Below are positions 26,400 to 34,494 of a stretch of 36,359 nt of DNA, piece by piece (the first letter of the stretch is position 1; the number at the start of each line of letters is the position of its first letter). The stretch comes from Eubacteriales bacterium. Lineage in GTDB: Bacteria > Bacillota > Clostridia > Peptostreptococcales > Anaerovoracaceae. The stretch is from the NCBI GenBank assembly GCA_028692105.1, contig JAQUYC010000016.1, forward strand, positions 1-36,359, given 5' to 3'. The position numbers and the translations under genes were made by a program. Under the pieces are notes generated by a model. That model had not been told where the DNA came from. It searched no databases and saw only the letters and a list, made by a program, of their open reading frames with translations.

Positions 26400-27046
26400 A
26401 TTATAAGATAAAAAGAGAAGGCCCTTTATTACTGATACTAATTATACCATTTATCGTAGGAGCCGTTTTATATCCTCATCTGCCCGAACAAGTTCCGATT
26501 CATTGGAATGTATATGGTGAAGCGGATGGTTACGGATCAAAGCTATTTGGTACCTTTTTTTTACCTTTATTGAATGTCGGAATGTACATTTTATTTATCG
26601 TGCTTCCAAAGATTGATCCAAGACGGGATAATTACTTGAATTTCAGCAACGCATATCTGATTATCCGATATGCATTACATCTTTTCTTTGTTCTGATATT
26701 TGCACTGACTATAGCAGTATCTTTCGGATATCCTGTACAAATAGGGAAATGGATCACAGCTGCCGCAGCAATTATGTTTATTATAATAGGACTCAGCATG
26801 CGAAATGTGAAACACAATTATTTCGTAGGTTTTAAATATCCATGGACATTGGCTAATGAAGAGGTGTGGATAAGAACGCACAGACTGGGCGCAGTATTAA
26901 TGGCGGCAGGAGGGCTTATCGCATTGATCGGGGCAGTATTTACCGATGGTATAGTCATGTTCGTGATTTTAATGGTCGGGCTCCTTCTCCCTGCAATCGT
27001 TACAGCCGTATATTCTTACGTTATATATAAGAGAATAGTAAGGTAA
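26396..27046 (+). CDS. SdpI-like membrane protein (DUF1648 plus SdpI domain)
   Basis: 216-residue integral membrane protein. The N-terminal part has the DUF1648 signature [24 protein letters not shown] (split over one hydrophobic helix and the following loop). The C-terminal half has the SdpI features [21 protein letters not shown], then [12 protein letters not shown] and further helices. About six membrane segments. SdpI in Bacillus subtilis gives immunity to the SdpC toxin and signals to a regulator; no toxin or regulator gene is adjacent here, so a general membrane role is as likely. It is translationally coupled to the macro-domain gene. Confidence 0.85.
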   Translation: MNYKIKREGPLLLILIIPFIVGAVLYPHLPEQVPIHWNVYGEADGYGSKLFGTFFLPLLNVGMYILFIVLPKIDPRRDNYLNFSNAYLIIRYALHLFFVLIFALTIAVSFGYPVQIGKWITAAAAIMFIIIGLSMRNVKHNYFVGFKYPWTLANEEVWIRTHRLGAVLMAAGGLIALIGAVFTDGIVMFVILMVGLLLPAIVTAVYSYVIYKRIVR

Positions 27047-27173
27047 TCAAAACAAGAAAAGCATTGAGTGATTTGAGAATATAAGTCACAGCTAATAGTC
27101 TACGAAGATAGAAAAGGTAATGGATAAGAAGATATCGGAGCAGTTTAGTTGAGTAATCCTCTTGAAAGAAATA

Positions 27174-27249
27174 GGTCTTTGGCAAATGACAAGGTCATTT
27201 TAGGAAAACATTGGTTTGCGGACTATGTTTGTTTTCCGTTCCAAAGACC
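27174..27249. other. Structured element with three-way-junction potential
   Basis: Outer stem GGTCTTTGG (27174-27182) with CCAAAGACC (27241-27249), 9 bp. Inside are hairpin 1, AAATGAC (27184-27190) with GTCATTT (27194-27200), and hairpin 2, GGAAAACA (27203-27210) with TGTTTTCC (27230-27237). All 24 pairs are Watson-Crick. It lies in the 264-base gap between two converging genes, so it is not a 5' leader of either. A weak hairpin with a T run (27267-27290) follows on the plus strand. It could be a small RNA, a short repeated element, or an unusual terminator. The rest of this gap shows nothing I can name. Confidence 0.6.
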
Positions 27250-27310
27250 ATGATTGAAAGAGCGATTAGTCTTAGACTGCGACTATTTTTGTTCCATTAC
27301 ATTTCTATCT

Positions 27311-28993
27311 TTAATAAGGATTCTGATAATTACTCATTGGCTTGCCTTTCTTAAGCATACCGTCAAAAACCTCCCAGATATCTTCCTCCGCTTGTCCAAG
27401 CTGCCAGCATGCCGATCCCGCTAAATTATACTTTGAAATCAGATTCAGTCTGTTGGAAATTGAACGGGAGTCTTCTATCCATATTTTGTTCGTGTTTACT
27501 CCATTGGCATATTCCACATAATACTGCTTGCCTTTATCCAGCCAAACAGGTCCCAGACCGTTTGTTTCAACTATGTTTCGAACATCAGGCATCTTTGCGG
27601 AAGGGTTTGATATGATTTTCCCTGTGTCATCTACAGTCCAGATCCTCGTGTAAAGGGGGATTCCGATCAATAGCTTCGAAGGAGGTACTTCCTTCAAAGT
27701 TGCTTCAATAGCTTCCTCGACCCACGGTAAAGATGCAATGGAACCCGCATCAGGGCTACCGGAGTAATGCTCATCATAAGTCATGACAGCAAGATAATCA
27801 ACATATCTTGCCAAAGAAGCTCTGTCATATTCTATAGTCCATGGTCTTGGTATCAGAGTATCTATAGATAGCACGAGACCCTGGCGTTCGGTATAGCTTC
27901 TCATCAATGCGGTGAAGGCTACAAGCCCAGCAGCGTCACCGTCAGACACATCTTCATAATCAATATTGATCCCATCTACATCATAAAGACAGGAATAGAA
28001 AATATATTGAGCTGCCGATTTGTTCAATAAACCGCTATTGTTGAATGTTTTTGTTGTAAATGCAGTAGAACCTTTAGTTGACATATTATTTGTTATCGTA
28101 GCCCATACCATATATCCGTTGGCATGCGCCGTATCTGTATACCCCTTGTCTCCATTGTTTTCGACGCTGCCATCTCCATTTGTGATTAAATCGAACCATG
28201 TGGGAGATAAGATATCCAGACCTTTATGCTTGTCTGACTGCGGGCTTGGAGAAATATGATCAACATATTCCCACACGAGGTTTATTTTTTCTCCGTGTCT
28301 GTTAAACTTCGTTTTTTTGGGAGCATAGAAGTCTATTTTTGATAGGTCGATATCCGATATCGTAACAGAATCTTTCATAATATAGGCTGTGCTGCCGTCT
28401 TCAGCGGAGATCCTGTAATAGTTATCTGTCTGCCCGGTAATAAATACGGTGTCGTTCAGATTCATAAACATGATATCTCCTTCACCGTCGATGAGGGAAG
28501 AGACAGCTTGTACTTTGTTTTTATTTATCTTTGCTATTTTATCTGTTCCCGAATAAGAACGCATTTTTATTGTGTCACCGGAGACGATATAACTGAGTTT
28601 GAAGAACTGCTCCATAGTATTTAATGGGAAATATAACGTCTGGTCGATTTCTCTCAAAGGAATATATATATTTCCGGCATATGTTTTTATAAAGTTTGTT
28701 GTTGTATCATCTGCCATCATGATGTTTTGATTTGCAAGATCGATCACAAGCCTTTTGCCTGCCGTATCGACTGAAACCCCTGGATTGTCTGCATAGGTCC
28801 CTATAAGTGAAACGGGAAGGTAAGGAGTACCGTTTATGTAATGGCCGCGCTGTGGAATCAAGAGATTATTGTAATACAATGCATATGATTCGTTATTTGA
28901 TCCGAAAGCCGGAAGAAAGAGCAGCAAGCCGCTGTGTATTCCGGTAAAAAAAAGACATAATATAATTAACCCAGAAATTAAACGTTTCCTCAT
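27311..28993 (-). CDS. Secreted or anchored GH18 glycoside hydrolase
   Basis: 560-residue exported protein. The N-terminus MRKRLISGLIILCLFF is a signal peptide or anchor. Next is a copper-amine-oxidase-N-like stalk (about 35-145), then an SH3-like segment (about 165-215, DGEGDIMFMNLNDTVFITG), then a GH18 domain (about 225-550). The catalytic Glu is E347 in DGINIDYEDV; the second Asp of the classic DxxDxDxE is Asn, which is common in bacterial wall-acting GH18 proteins. Also present are LAVMTYDEHY and the C-terminal ACWQLGQAEEDIW. It probably cuts N-acetylglucosamine-containing wall or spore-cortex glycans. The start at 28993 follows GAAGGGG. It is divergent from the GH26-like gene. Confidence 0.86.
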   Translation of the reverse strand: MRKRLISGLIILCLFFTGIHSGLLLFLPAFGSNNESYALYYNNLLIPQRGHYINGTPYLPVSLIGTYADNPGVSVDTAGKRLVIDLANQNIMMADDTTTNFIKTYAGNIYIPLREIDQTLYFPLNTMEQFFKLSYIVSGDTIKMRSYSGTDKIAKINKNKVQAVSSLIDGEGDIMFMNLNDTVFITGQTDNYYRISAEDGSTAYIMKDSVTISDIDLSKIDFYAPKKTKFNRHGEKINLVWEYVDHISPSPQSDKHKGLDILSPTWFDLITNGDGSVENNGDKGYTDTAHANGYMVWATITNNMSTKGSTAFTTKTFNNSGLLNKSAAQYIFYSCLYDVDGINIDYEDVSDGDAAGLVAFTALMRSYTERQGLVLSIDTLIPRPWTIEYDRASLARYVDYLAVMTYDEHYSGSPDAGSIASLPWVEEAIEATLKEVPPSKLLIGIPLYTRIWTVDDTGKIISNPSAKMPDVRNIVETNGLGPVWLDKGKQYYVEYANGVNTNKIWIEDSRSISNRLNLISKYNLAGSACWQLGQAEEDIWEVFDGMLKKGKPMSNYQNPY

Positions 28994-29160
28994 AAGAACC
29001 CCTTCCCGAAGCATAAGTCAAAGTTATCAGATCCATATTAACCTATTATATAATACATGATGGTCATTTTCCATGTTTTAATGGCAGCGATATCATTAAG
29101 ACTTTGTTACAAGATATTGTTCCGGAGGGAAAGTATCATAGATGCAAGGAGCAGGAATTT

Positions 29161-30726
29161 ATGAACAGCAGAATGTTAAGGATATTCATAATTATTATAG
29201 GAGTTCTTTTTGTAATATCCGCAGCTTTTTTCAAGGATCAATATGCACATGAGGAAGAACTTGAAAATCAGGATGACACATTTGTCTTCCAGCCCGAGAA
29301 TTCAACAGATAATATTTTTATTAACAGGGTGGATGGTTATACCATTCGAGTTCCTAATGATATGCAGGCTGACATGCAGTTTTCAAATATAAGAGCTGTA
29401 TTGGAAAGTGAAGCCCTTCGGGTGGAGATATACCGACAGAAAATTCAAAACATCTCAGGATCCGGAATCGAAAGCTATATCAATTATTCCAACCGGTTTA
29501 TGGACAATCAGACTGACCATAAAAAAGAATCGGCAGGTAAAATTAAGATCGGGAGCAGGTGGGCTCCTTTTCTTGAATGGTCAAGAAAACCGCTCAAAAA
29601 TATTGAGAATGACAGATGCTATTATGCTTCTGTTGATGTGCCGCTTTCTGATCGGGAAGTGCTTACTTTCATGTTCAAAAGCAATCAAAAATACAGAGAT
29701 AAAAGCTATCTTAATATCGTGGAGAGCCTTACAATAATTGAAAGAACGAGGGAATCATACGCTCATAAAATTTTAAAAACAGATAATCGGGGATGGGATG
29801 AAAAAACGGACAAACTATATGACGAATTGTTTGGAGAAAACAGTCAGTTTCATTGGGGTATCTTTGAAAACAATGCTCCGCTTGACTATACTGAGCTTAA
29901 AAAAATAGAAGAAAAAGTCGACTTTACATTCCCTATTCTTATTTATTATACAGCCATTCTCGAAAATCAAGCTCATCATCCCCATTTAGCTGATGCTTTA
30001 AAAAATGCAAAGTGTGAAGATCGTATATTAGAGCTTACTTTGCAGACTGCAGAACAAAGTGAGGGAAAAGGGAATATGGTCTATGATGTTCTTGCGGGTG
30101 ATTATGATACCTATCTGTTTAATTACGCCCGCGAAGTAGCCCTTTCAGATGAACCTGTCCTGTTTCGGCTCGGGAACGAGATGAACGGAGACTGGTGTGT
30201 CTATTCTGCATATCACACATCAAAAGACACAGAGATTTTTAAGGCATTCTATCGCTATGTATATGAGATTTTTCAAACAGCAGGGGCAGATAATGTAATC
30301 TGGATCTGGAATCCAAACAGCAAATCATATCCTGATTTCAAATGGAATGACGAATTGTGTTATTACCCGGGTGATGAATATGTTGATGTTGTCGGCATGA
30401 CCGGCTATAATACGGGGACATACTATGAAGGTGAAACCTGGATGGAATTTGATGAGATCTATGATAATCTATATAAAAAATATAAAGATTACTATGAAAA
30501 GCCACTTATGATCACTGAGTTTTCCTGCAGCAGTATCGGAGGAAGCAAAGAAGAATGGGTCGACAATATGTTCCGTCATATAAGCAAATACGAAAGGATC
30601 AAAGCTGCTATATGGTGGGACGGTTGTGATTGGGACAAAAAAGGAAATATTTCAAGACCTTACTTTATTGACGAAACAGAGGAGTTGGTTCAGCTGTTCA
30701 GGAATAATCTTAAACGTTTCAAATGA
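29161..30726 (+). CDS. Membrane-anchored GH26-like glycoside hydrolase
   Basis: 521 residues: a membrane anchor (about 5-24, LRIFIIIIGVLFVISAAFF), an extracellular alpha/beta domain of unknown type (about 50-200, GYTIRVPNDMQADMQFSN onwards), and a C-terminal GH26-like TIM barrel. The acid/base Glu is E340 in FRLGNEMNGDW, and the nucleophile E453 in MITEFSCSS. GH26 enzymes are beta-mannanases and related glucanases; the actual substrate here is unknown. The start at 29161 is set by AAGGAG 9 bases upstream; the frame extends upstream without a better site. Its last codons and stop lie in a 23-bp tandem duplication. It precedes the LtaS-like gene, consistent with envelope polymer turnover. Confidence 0.82.
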   Translation: MNSRMLRIFIIIIGVLFVISAAFFKDQYAHEEELENQDDTFVFQPENSTDNIFINRVDGYTIRVPNDMQADMQFSNIRAVLESEALRVEIYRQKIQNISGSGIESYINYSNRFMDNQTDHKKESAGKIKIGSRWAPFLEWSRKPLKNIENDRCYYASVDVPLSDREVLTFMFKSNQKYRDKSYLNIVESLTIIERTRESYAHKILKTDNRGWDEKTDKLYDELFGENSQFHWGIFENNAPLDYTELKKIEEKVDFTFPILIYYTAILENQAHHPHLADALKNAKCEDRILELTLQTAEQSEGKGNMVYDVLAGDYDTYLFNYAREVALSDEPVLFRLGNEMNGDWCVYSAYHTSKDTEIFKAFYRYVYEIFQTAGADNVIWIWNPNSKSYPDFKWNDELCYYPGDEYVDVVGMTGYNTGTYYEGETWMEFDEIYDNLYKKYKDYYEKPLMITEFSCSSIGGSKEEWVDNMFRHISKYERIKAAIWWDGCDWDKKGNISRPYFIDETEELVQLFRNNLKRFK

Positions 30727-30751
30727 TTAATCTTGAACGTTTCAAATGATA
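30706..30751 (+). repeat. 23-bp tandem duplication over the GH26-like stop codon
   Basis: 30706-30728 and 30729-30751 are copies differing at two positions. The first copy contains the last codons (NLKRFK) and TGA stop of the GH26-like gene. The second copy lies outside the gene. Confidence 0.8.
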
Positions 30752-30754
30752 ACC

Positions 30755-30783
30755 TTGTCTTAAGAAAGAAAATGTAATATAAT
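30755..30783 (+). promoter_or_regulatory. Sigma-A promoter for the LtaS-like gene
   Basis: TTGTCT (30755-30760), 17-base spacer, TATAAT (30778-30783). It starts 4 bases after the tandem duplication. Confidence 0.65.
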
Positions 30784-30816
30784 GTCGAAGTTGAAAACAA
30801 AGACGGGGGTGCTGAC

Positions 30817-33402
30817 ATGTATGAACGAACAATAAAGCCTGCGCTTAATAGTGTTTTAAATTCAATAACAGAAAAATGTGCAGGGATCCGAAATGAATAT
30901 GGAATCCCGGGAATAGTAGCAATTATTGCAATTCCGCTGAAAATATTATTGTTTTATTACTTAATAGGGATTACATCAAATTTCTTTTTTGTATGGCTGT
31001 TAACCGTTACCTTAACATACATGCTATTCGCTTCGTTTAGAAACAAATGGATTCCTGCCGTGATTTATATATTGCTTTCTATATTGATGCTCTGTGACGT
31101 TACATACAGCAGTTTTTTCAACCGCTATTTATCAGTGAATATGCTTGGTGCAGCCGGAGTACTAAGAGACATCACCGATAGTATTAAAGAAGTTTTAGAA
31201 CCGGGATTCTTCCTTATTATGGCAGATGCAATTCTCATACTGGCAGTCCTGACAGCTACTAAAAAACGAAAAACCGCACGAGAAAAGAATAGCAGTAATA
31301 GTGGCTATATGGTGCTAAAAAGTCGAATAGCAGCGATTATGATCATAATGCTGTTAATTTTCAACTTCACTGGAAGCTTTCTTATTACATCTTTATCTAA
31401 CCAGGAAATCTACAGTTTTCATATAAAGGATATTATCGGAGCATTGACAGGAAGCAATATGATGAACAGTGAGGCTGGACATATGGCTTCTATTGAAGAT
31501 ACATACCGGACTGAACGTCACGGGCCGCTTTATGGCGTGGCTAAAGACAGAAATCTTATCGTAATTCAGGTAGAATCCTTTCATAACTTTGTGATAAATG
31601 CTGAATACAACAATCAGGAAATCACACCAAACCTTAATGAAATGATCAAGGGAGATACAGTATATTTTGACAATTACTTTCAGCAAGTGGGAAGCGGAAA
31701 TACTTCAGATTCGGAATTAGCAACTAATAATTCCATTTATGGAAGTTTATCAAGTTATTCATATAAACTCTTTGAAGACAACTATTTCAGAGGGCTGCCG
31801 GTGCTTTTATCAGAAAAGGGATATGAAACAGCAGTATTTCACGCTCACGAGGACAGAGACTTCTGGAACAGAGAAAAAGCATATCAAAGTCTTGGATTTG
31901 ATTCCTTTTATGGAGGGATAGGCGGTTCTGAGAAAGGGCAGTATGATATGACGGAATGGATGGGCTGGGGTCTTACGGATACTGAATTTTTTAAACAATC
32001 AATGAAATATCTAAAAGAGCTTACTCAGCCATTCTACAGTTTCATCATCACATTGTCCAACCATCACCCGTATCTTATGCTGGATCACTATCAATTCATC
32101 GATCTTTTGCCGGAAGATGAGGGTACCATATTCGGAAACTATCTAAACAGTGCAGCCTATACAGACTACGCCATCGGACAGCTGATGGAGCAGCTGAAAG
32201 AAGAAGGGCTATACGATAATTCTATCATTGCAATATACGGTGATCATTTGGGTCTGCCGAAAACCGATGATGAAATCTTTAAATCGGTATCACGGTTCTT
32301 AGGTAAAGACTATGATTTTGATACTATGATGAACGTACCCCTGATTATTAATGTACCGGGAGCAGAAAAAGAAATAAATAAAACGGTAAGCACTGCAGGC
32401 GGACAGATTGACTTTTTGCCAACGATTGCTTATTTGATGGGCTTTGATACCCTTGACACTGTTTACCTTGGGCATAATCTTCTTACTATAGATGATGGAT
32501 TCGTTGCCGAGCAGACATATATGACAAAGGGTTCTTTCTTTCAGGACGATATCGTTTATGAGATGTCACGTGACGGAGTCTTTGAAAACGGAAGGGCATG
32601 GAACCGAAAGACAGGAAAGCAAGTGCCGATCAAGGACTGCTATGAAGGCTATATCAAATCTATGGGATTAATTAATACCTCTGAATATATTTTAAAAAAT
32701 GATGTTCTTCGGAAGATGTATCTGGAAGATGAAGACGCAGCCAGTGTGTTTTCAAATACAGACTCAATAGACTATCCGGATGAGATTGTTATTGCCGGTG
32801 CTCCTGATAAGAATCTTATCGGGACAAACTCTCTGGAAGCACTTAATACATCTTATGAGTCCGGGTATAGAGACATCAGGATTCAGGTTTGCTGGACAGA
32901 AGACAAGGAATCAGTACTGTTAAGCTCATGGAAAGAGTTAAGCAGCTATTATGACACATATAAACAAGATGAGGTCACACTAAAGGAATTCCAAGGTCTG
33001 GCTATGAAGAACGGTTTGACTTCTATGGATGTTTCGGATCTTACCGCATGGCTTGAGGAGCACCCGGATGTGACAATAATTGTCAAGGCAGAACGCAGCC
33101 CGGATTATTTCATGAAATGCATGAATAGTTACGAAAGCAGTATTATGGGACAATTAGTTATTGAAGTTCCGGGAATGGTGGAGTATTCAGGCCTATATCC
33201 TTCAATTTTAAACATTGACATCGGCGACAACACATCAGACCAATTACTGGAATTTATTAAGTATAATAACGTTGCCGCAATCTCCATGTCAAAGGAGGCA
33301 GCCGACGGTAAATATAAAGATATATTGAAAGCAGATTGTATCAGCTATGTAATAGATGACGAAAAAGGGCTGCTTATCAAAAGGAATAAACAAGCCAACT
33401 GA
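30817..33402 (+). CDS. LtaS-like phosphoglycerol transferase with C-terminal degenerate GDPD-like domain
   Basis: 861 residues; typical LtaS is about 650. The N-terminal part has about five membrane helices (30-195). The extracellular sulfatase-fold domain (about 240-620) carries the LtaS active-site set: E253 in VIQVESF, the catalytic T296 in VGSGNTSDSE, W350 in EDRDFW, H416/H417 in SNHHPY and D476/H477 in YGDHLGLPK. It should therefore transfer glycerol phosphate from phosphatidylglycerol to a polymer or glycolipid. Residues 656-860 form an additional domain that follows the glycerophosphodiester phosphodiesterase pattern (TNSLEALNTSYESGYRDI), but where active enzymes have His, Glu/Asp and His it has AG, IRIQ and SSW. 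The extra domain is probably catalytically dead. The gene overlaps the convergent FeoB-like gene by 26 bases. Confidence 0.85.
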   Translation: MYERTIKPALNSVLNSITEKCAGIRNEYGIPGIVAIIAIPLKILLFYYLIGITSNFFFVWLLTVTLTYMLFASFRNKWIPAVIYILLSILMLCDVTYSSFFNRYLSVNMLGAAGVLRDITDSIKEVLEPGFFLIMADAILILAVLTATKKRKTAREKNSSNSGYMVLKSRIAAIMIIMLLIFNFTGSFLITSLSNQEIYSFHIKDIIGALTGSNMMNSEAGHMASIEDTYRTERHGPLYGVAKDRNLIVIQVESFHNFVINAEYNNQEITPNLNEMIKGDTVYFDNYFQQVGSGNTSDSELATNNSIYGSLSSYSYKLFEDNYFRGLPVLLSEKGYETAVFHAHEDRDFWNREKAYQSLGFDSFYGGIGGSEKGQYDMTEWMGWGLTDTEFFKQSMKYLKELTQPFYSFIITLSNHHPYLMLDHYQFIDLLPEDEGTIFGNYLNSAAYTDYAIGQLMEQLKEEGLYDNSIIAIYGDHLGLPKTDDEIFKSVSRFLGKDYDFDTMMNVPLIINVPGAEKEINKTVSTAGGQIDFLPTIAYLMGFDTLDTVYLGHNLLTIDDGFVAEQTYMTKGSFFQDDIVYEMSRDGVFENGRAWNRKTGKQVPIKDCYEGYIKSMGLINTSEYILKNDVLRKMYLEDEDAASVFSNTDSIDYPDEIVIAGAPDKNLIGTNSLEALNTSYESGYRDIRIQVCWTEDKESVLLSSWKELSSYYDTYKQDEVTLKEFQGLAMKNGLTSMDVSDLTAWLEEHPDVTIIVKAERSPDYFMKCMNSYESSIMGQLVIEVPGMVEYSGLYPSILNIDIGDNTSDQLLEFIKYNNVAAISMSKEAADGKYKDILKADCISYVIDDEKGLLIKRNKQAN

Positions 33403-34375
33403 CGAACCCTCCTGCCGAAAAAGCAACTAAAAAGCTTCCGACCCAGATCAGAGATGCAAAGAGAGCTTTCCCTTGCTTGAACAGAATCATCTGTGAAGCA
33501 AAACACGGTACAAAGAGGGTGAGCACTATAAGAGTGATAAGAATCTCCTTCTGAGTAAAGCTTCCGTCTGAAACCATAGAGTAAAAAGCAGCGGCACCCA
33601 GATCTCTTTTAATGATACTCATTACGAAAAGGTTTGCTGCATTTTCCGGCACTTTTAATAATTCCACAGTAATAGGAGCACACCATTCTCTAAGCTTCAT
33701 AAATCCGTTATAATAATCTAAAATCGCAATAACAATTCCTCCAATAAGAAAGGCTGGAACTGTGCTACGTAAAAAAATCACTGCCTCCCCGGCAGTATTT
33801 TTTATTATTTTTTTAAAATTAGGCAAACGTAAACGTGGGGTAGGCAATGTCTCAGGCTGCAGAGTACCGGGGAGGAGCAAATTAAGGAGGAGACCTAAAA
33901 GCAAAAATATGCCGCTTATAACGAGAAAATACAGCAGAAAGTACCTAAAATCAAGGAGAAAGGCAAAAGAAACGATGATAGCGATCTGTGCAGAGCAAGG
34001 GACGGCAATACATAGAAGAGCAGATGCAATAAGACGTTCTCTCCTGGAACCGAGAATGGTAGTTGACACCAAAGCGACAGTAACACAGCCAAAACCTAAC
34101 AGAATCGGCACAATTGCATTGCCATTGAGGCCAAGCAGACGAAATGGCCTATCAAATAATACAGCTATTCTTGGAAAGAGACAGGAATCATCCAATACAT
34201 TACGCAGGAAATAAAAACCCGCTACCAAAGGAAGGAGCAACCCGAATAGATATGCGGGAGTCATTGTGAAGATACCGTACTGACCGATAAGAAGATTGCC
34301 CCAAAAGCTGTCTTCACTGCAGAAAGGGCCGATAATTCCTCTGACCATAGAAAGATAATATTTTCCAAACTCCAT
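33377..34375 (-). CDS. FeoB-like membrane core protein without G domain
   Basis: 332-residue polytopic membrane protein with about eight helices. It contains the FeoB-C/nucleoside-recognition (Gate) signature GFGCVTVALVSTTILGSRRE, followed by RLIASALLCIAVPCSAQIAI, where Cys is conserved as in FeoB (GFGCnVPa, CsAR). The second Gate-like half includes VPAFLIGGIVIAILDYY and NLFVMSIIKRDLGAAAFYSM. There is no GTPase domain in the protein or next to it, so it is not a complete ferrous-iron transporter; a metal or solute role is open. The start at 34375 has a weak GAGGCG site. Its 3' end overlaps the LtaS-like gene by 26 bases. Confidence 0.75.
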   Translation of the reverse strand: MEFGKYYLSMVRGIIGPFCSEDSFWGNLLIGQYGIFTMTPAYLFGLLLPLVAGFYFLRNVLDDSCLFPRIAVLFDRPFRLLGLNGNAIVPILLGFGCVTVALVSTTILGSRRERLIASALLCIAVPCSAQIAIIVSFAFLLDFRYFLLYFLVISGIFLLLGLLLNLLLPGTLQPETLPTPRLRLPNFKKIIKNTAGEAVIFLRSTVPAFLIGGIVIAILDYYNGFMKLREWCAPITVELLKVPENAANLFVMSIIKRDLGAAAFYSMVSDGSFTQKEILITLIVLTLFVPCFASQMILFKQGKALFASLIWVGSFLVAFSAGGFVSWLVYSF

Positions 34376-34400
34376 ATTAAGCGCCTCTTCGCCTTAGGAA

Positions 34401-34421
34401 TTTCCTTTTTAAAAAAGGAAA
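34401..34421. repeat. A/T-rich inverted repeat between divergent genes
   Basis: TTTCCTTTTT (34401-34410) and AAAAAGGAAA (34412-34421) form a 10-bp palindrome with a 1-base centre, 26 bases upstream of the FeoB-like ATG. It may act as a protein site or an upstream A-tract; as RNA it has no proper loop unless inner pairs open. Confidence 0.4.
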
Positions 34422-34442
34422 AGAATGTTATACTATATGTAC

Positions 34443-34470
34443 TTGTGTTATAAATTAGGCATTTTATAAT
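34443..34470 (+). promoter_or_regulatory. Promoter for rmuC
   Basis: TTGTGT (34443-34448), 16-base spacer, TATAAT (34465-34470); the ATG of rmuC is 24 bases after the -10, with AAAGGGGGAAG between. Confidence 0.55.
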
Positions 34471-34494
34471 GAAAAAAGAAAAAGGGGGAAGACC

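Noticed and set aside
27174-27249. tRNA-like 76-base cloverleaf
   Set aside because: The length and an end stem fit, but the stem is 9 bp, there are only two inner hairpins, and the T-loop (GTTCGAATC-like), D-loop and anticodon-arm positions are absent.
33762-34214. 150-residue plus-strand frame inside the FeoB-like gene
   Set aside because: Arg/Lys-rich shadow of hydrophobic codons on the other strand; no start site or family resemblance.
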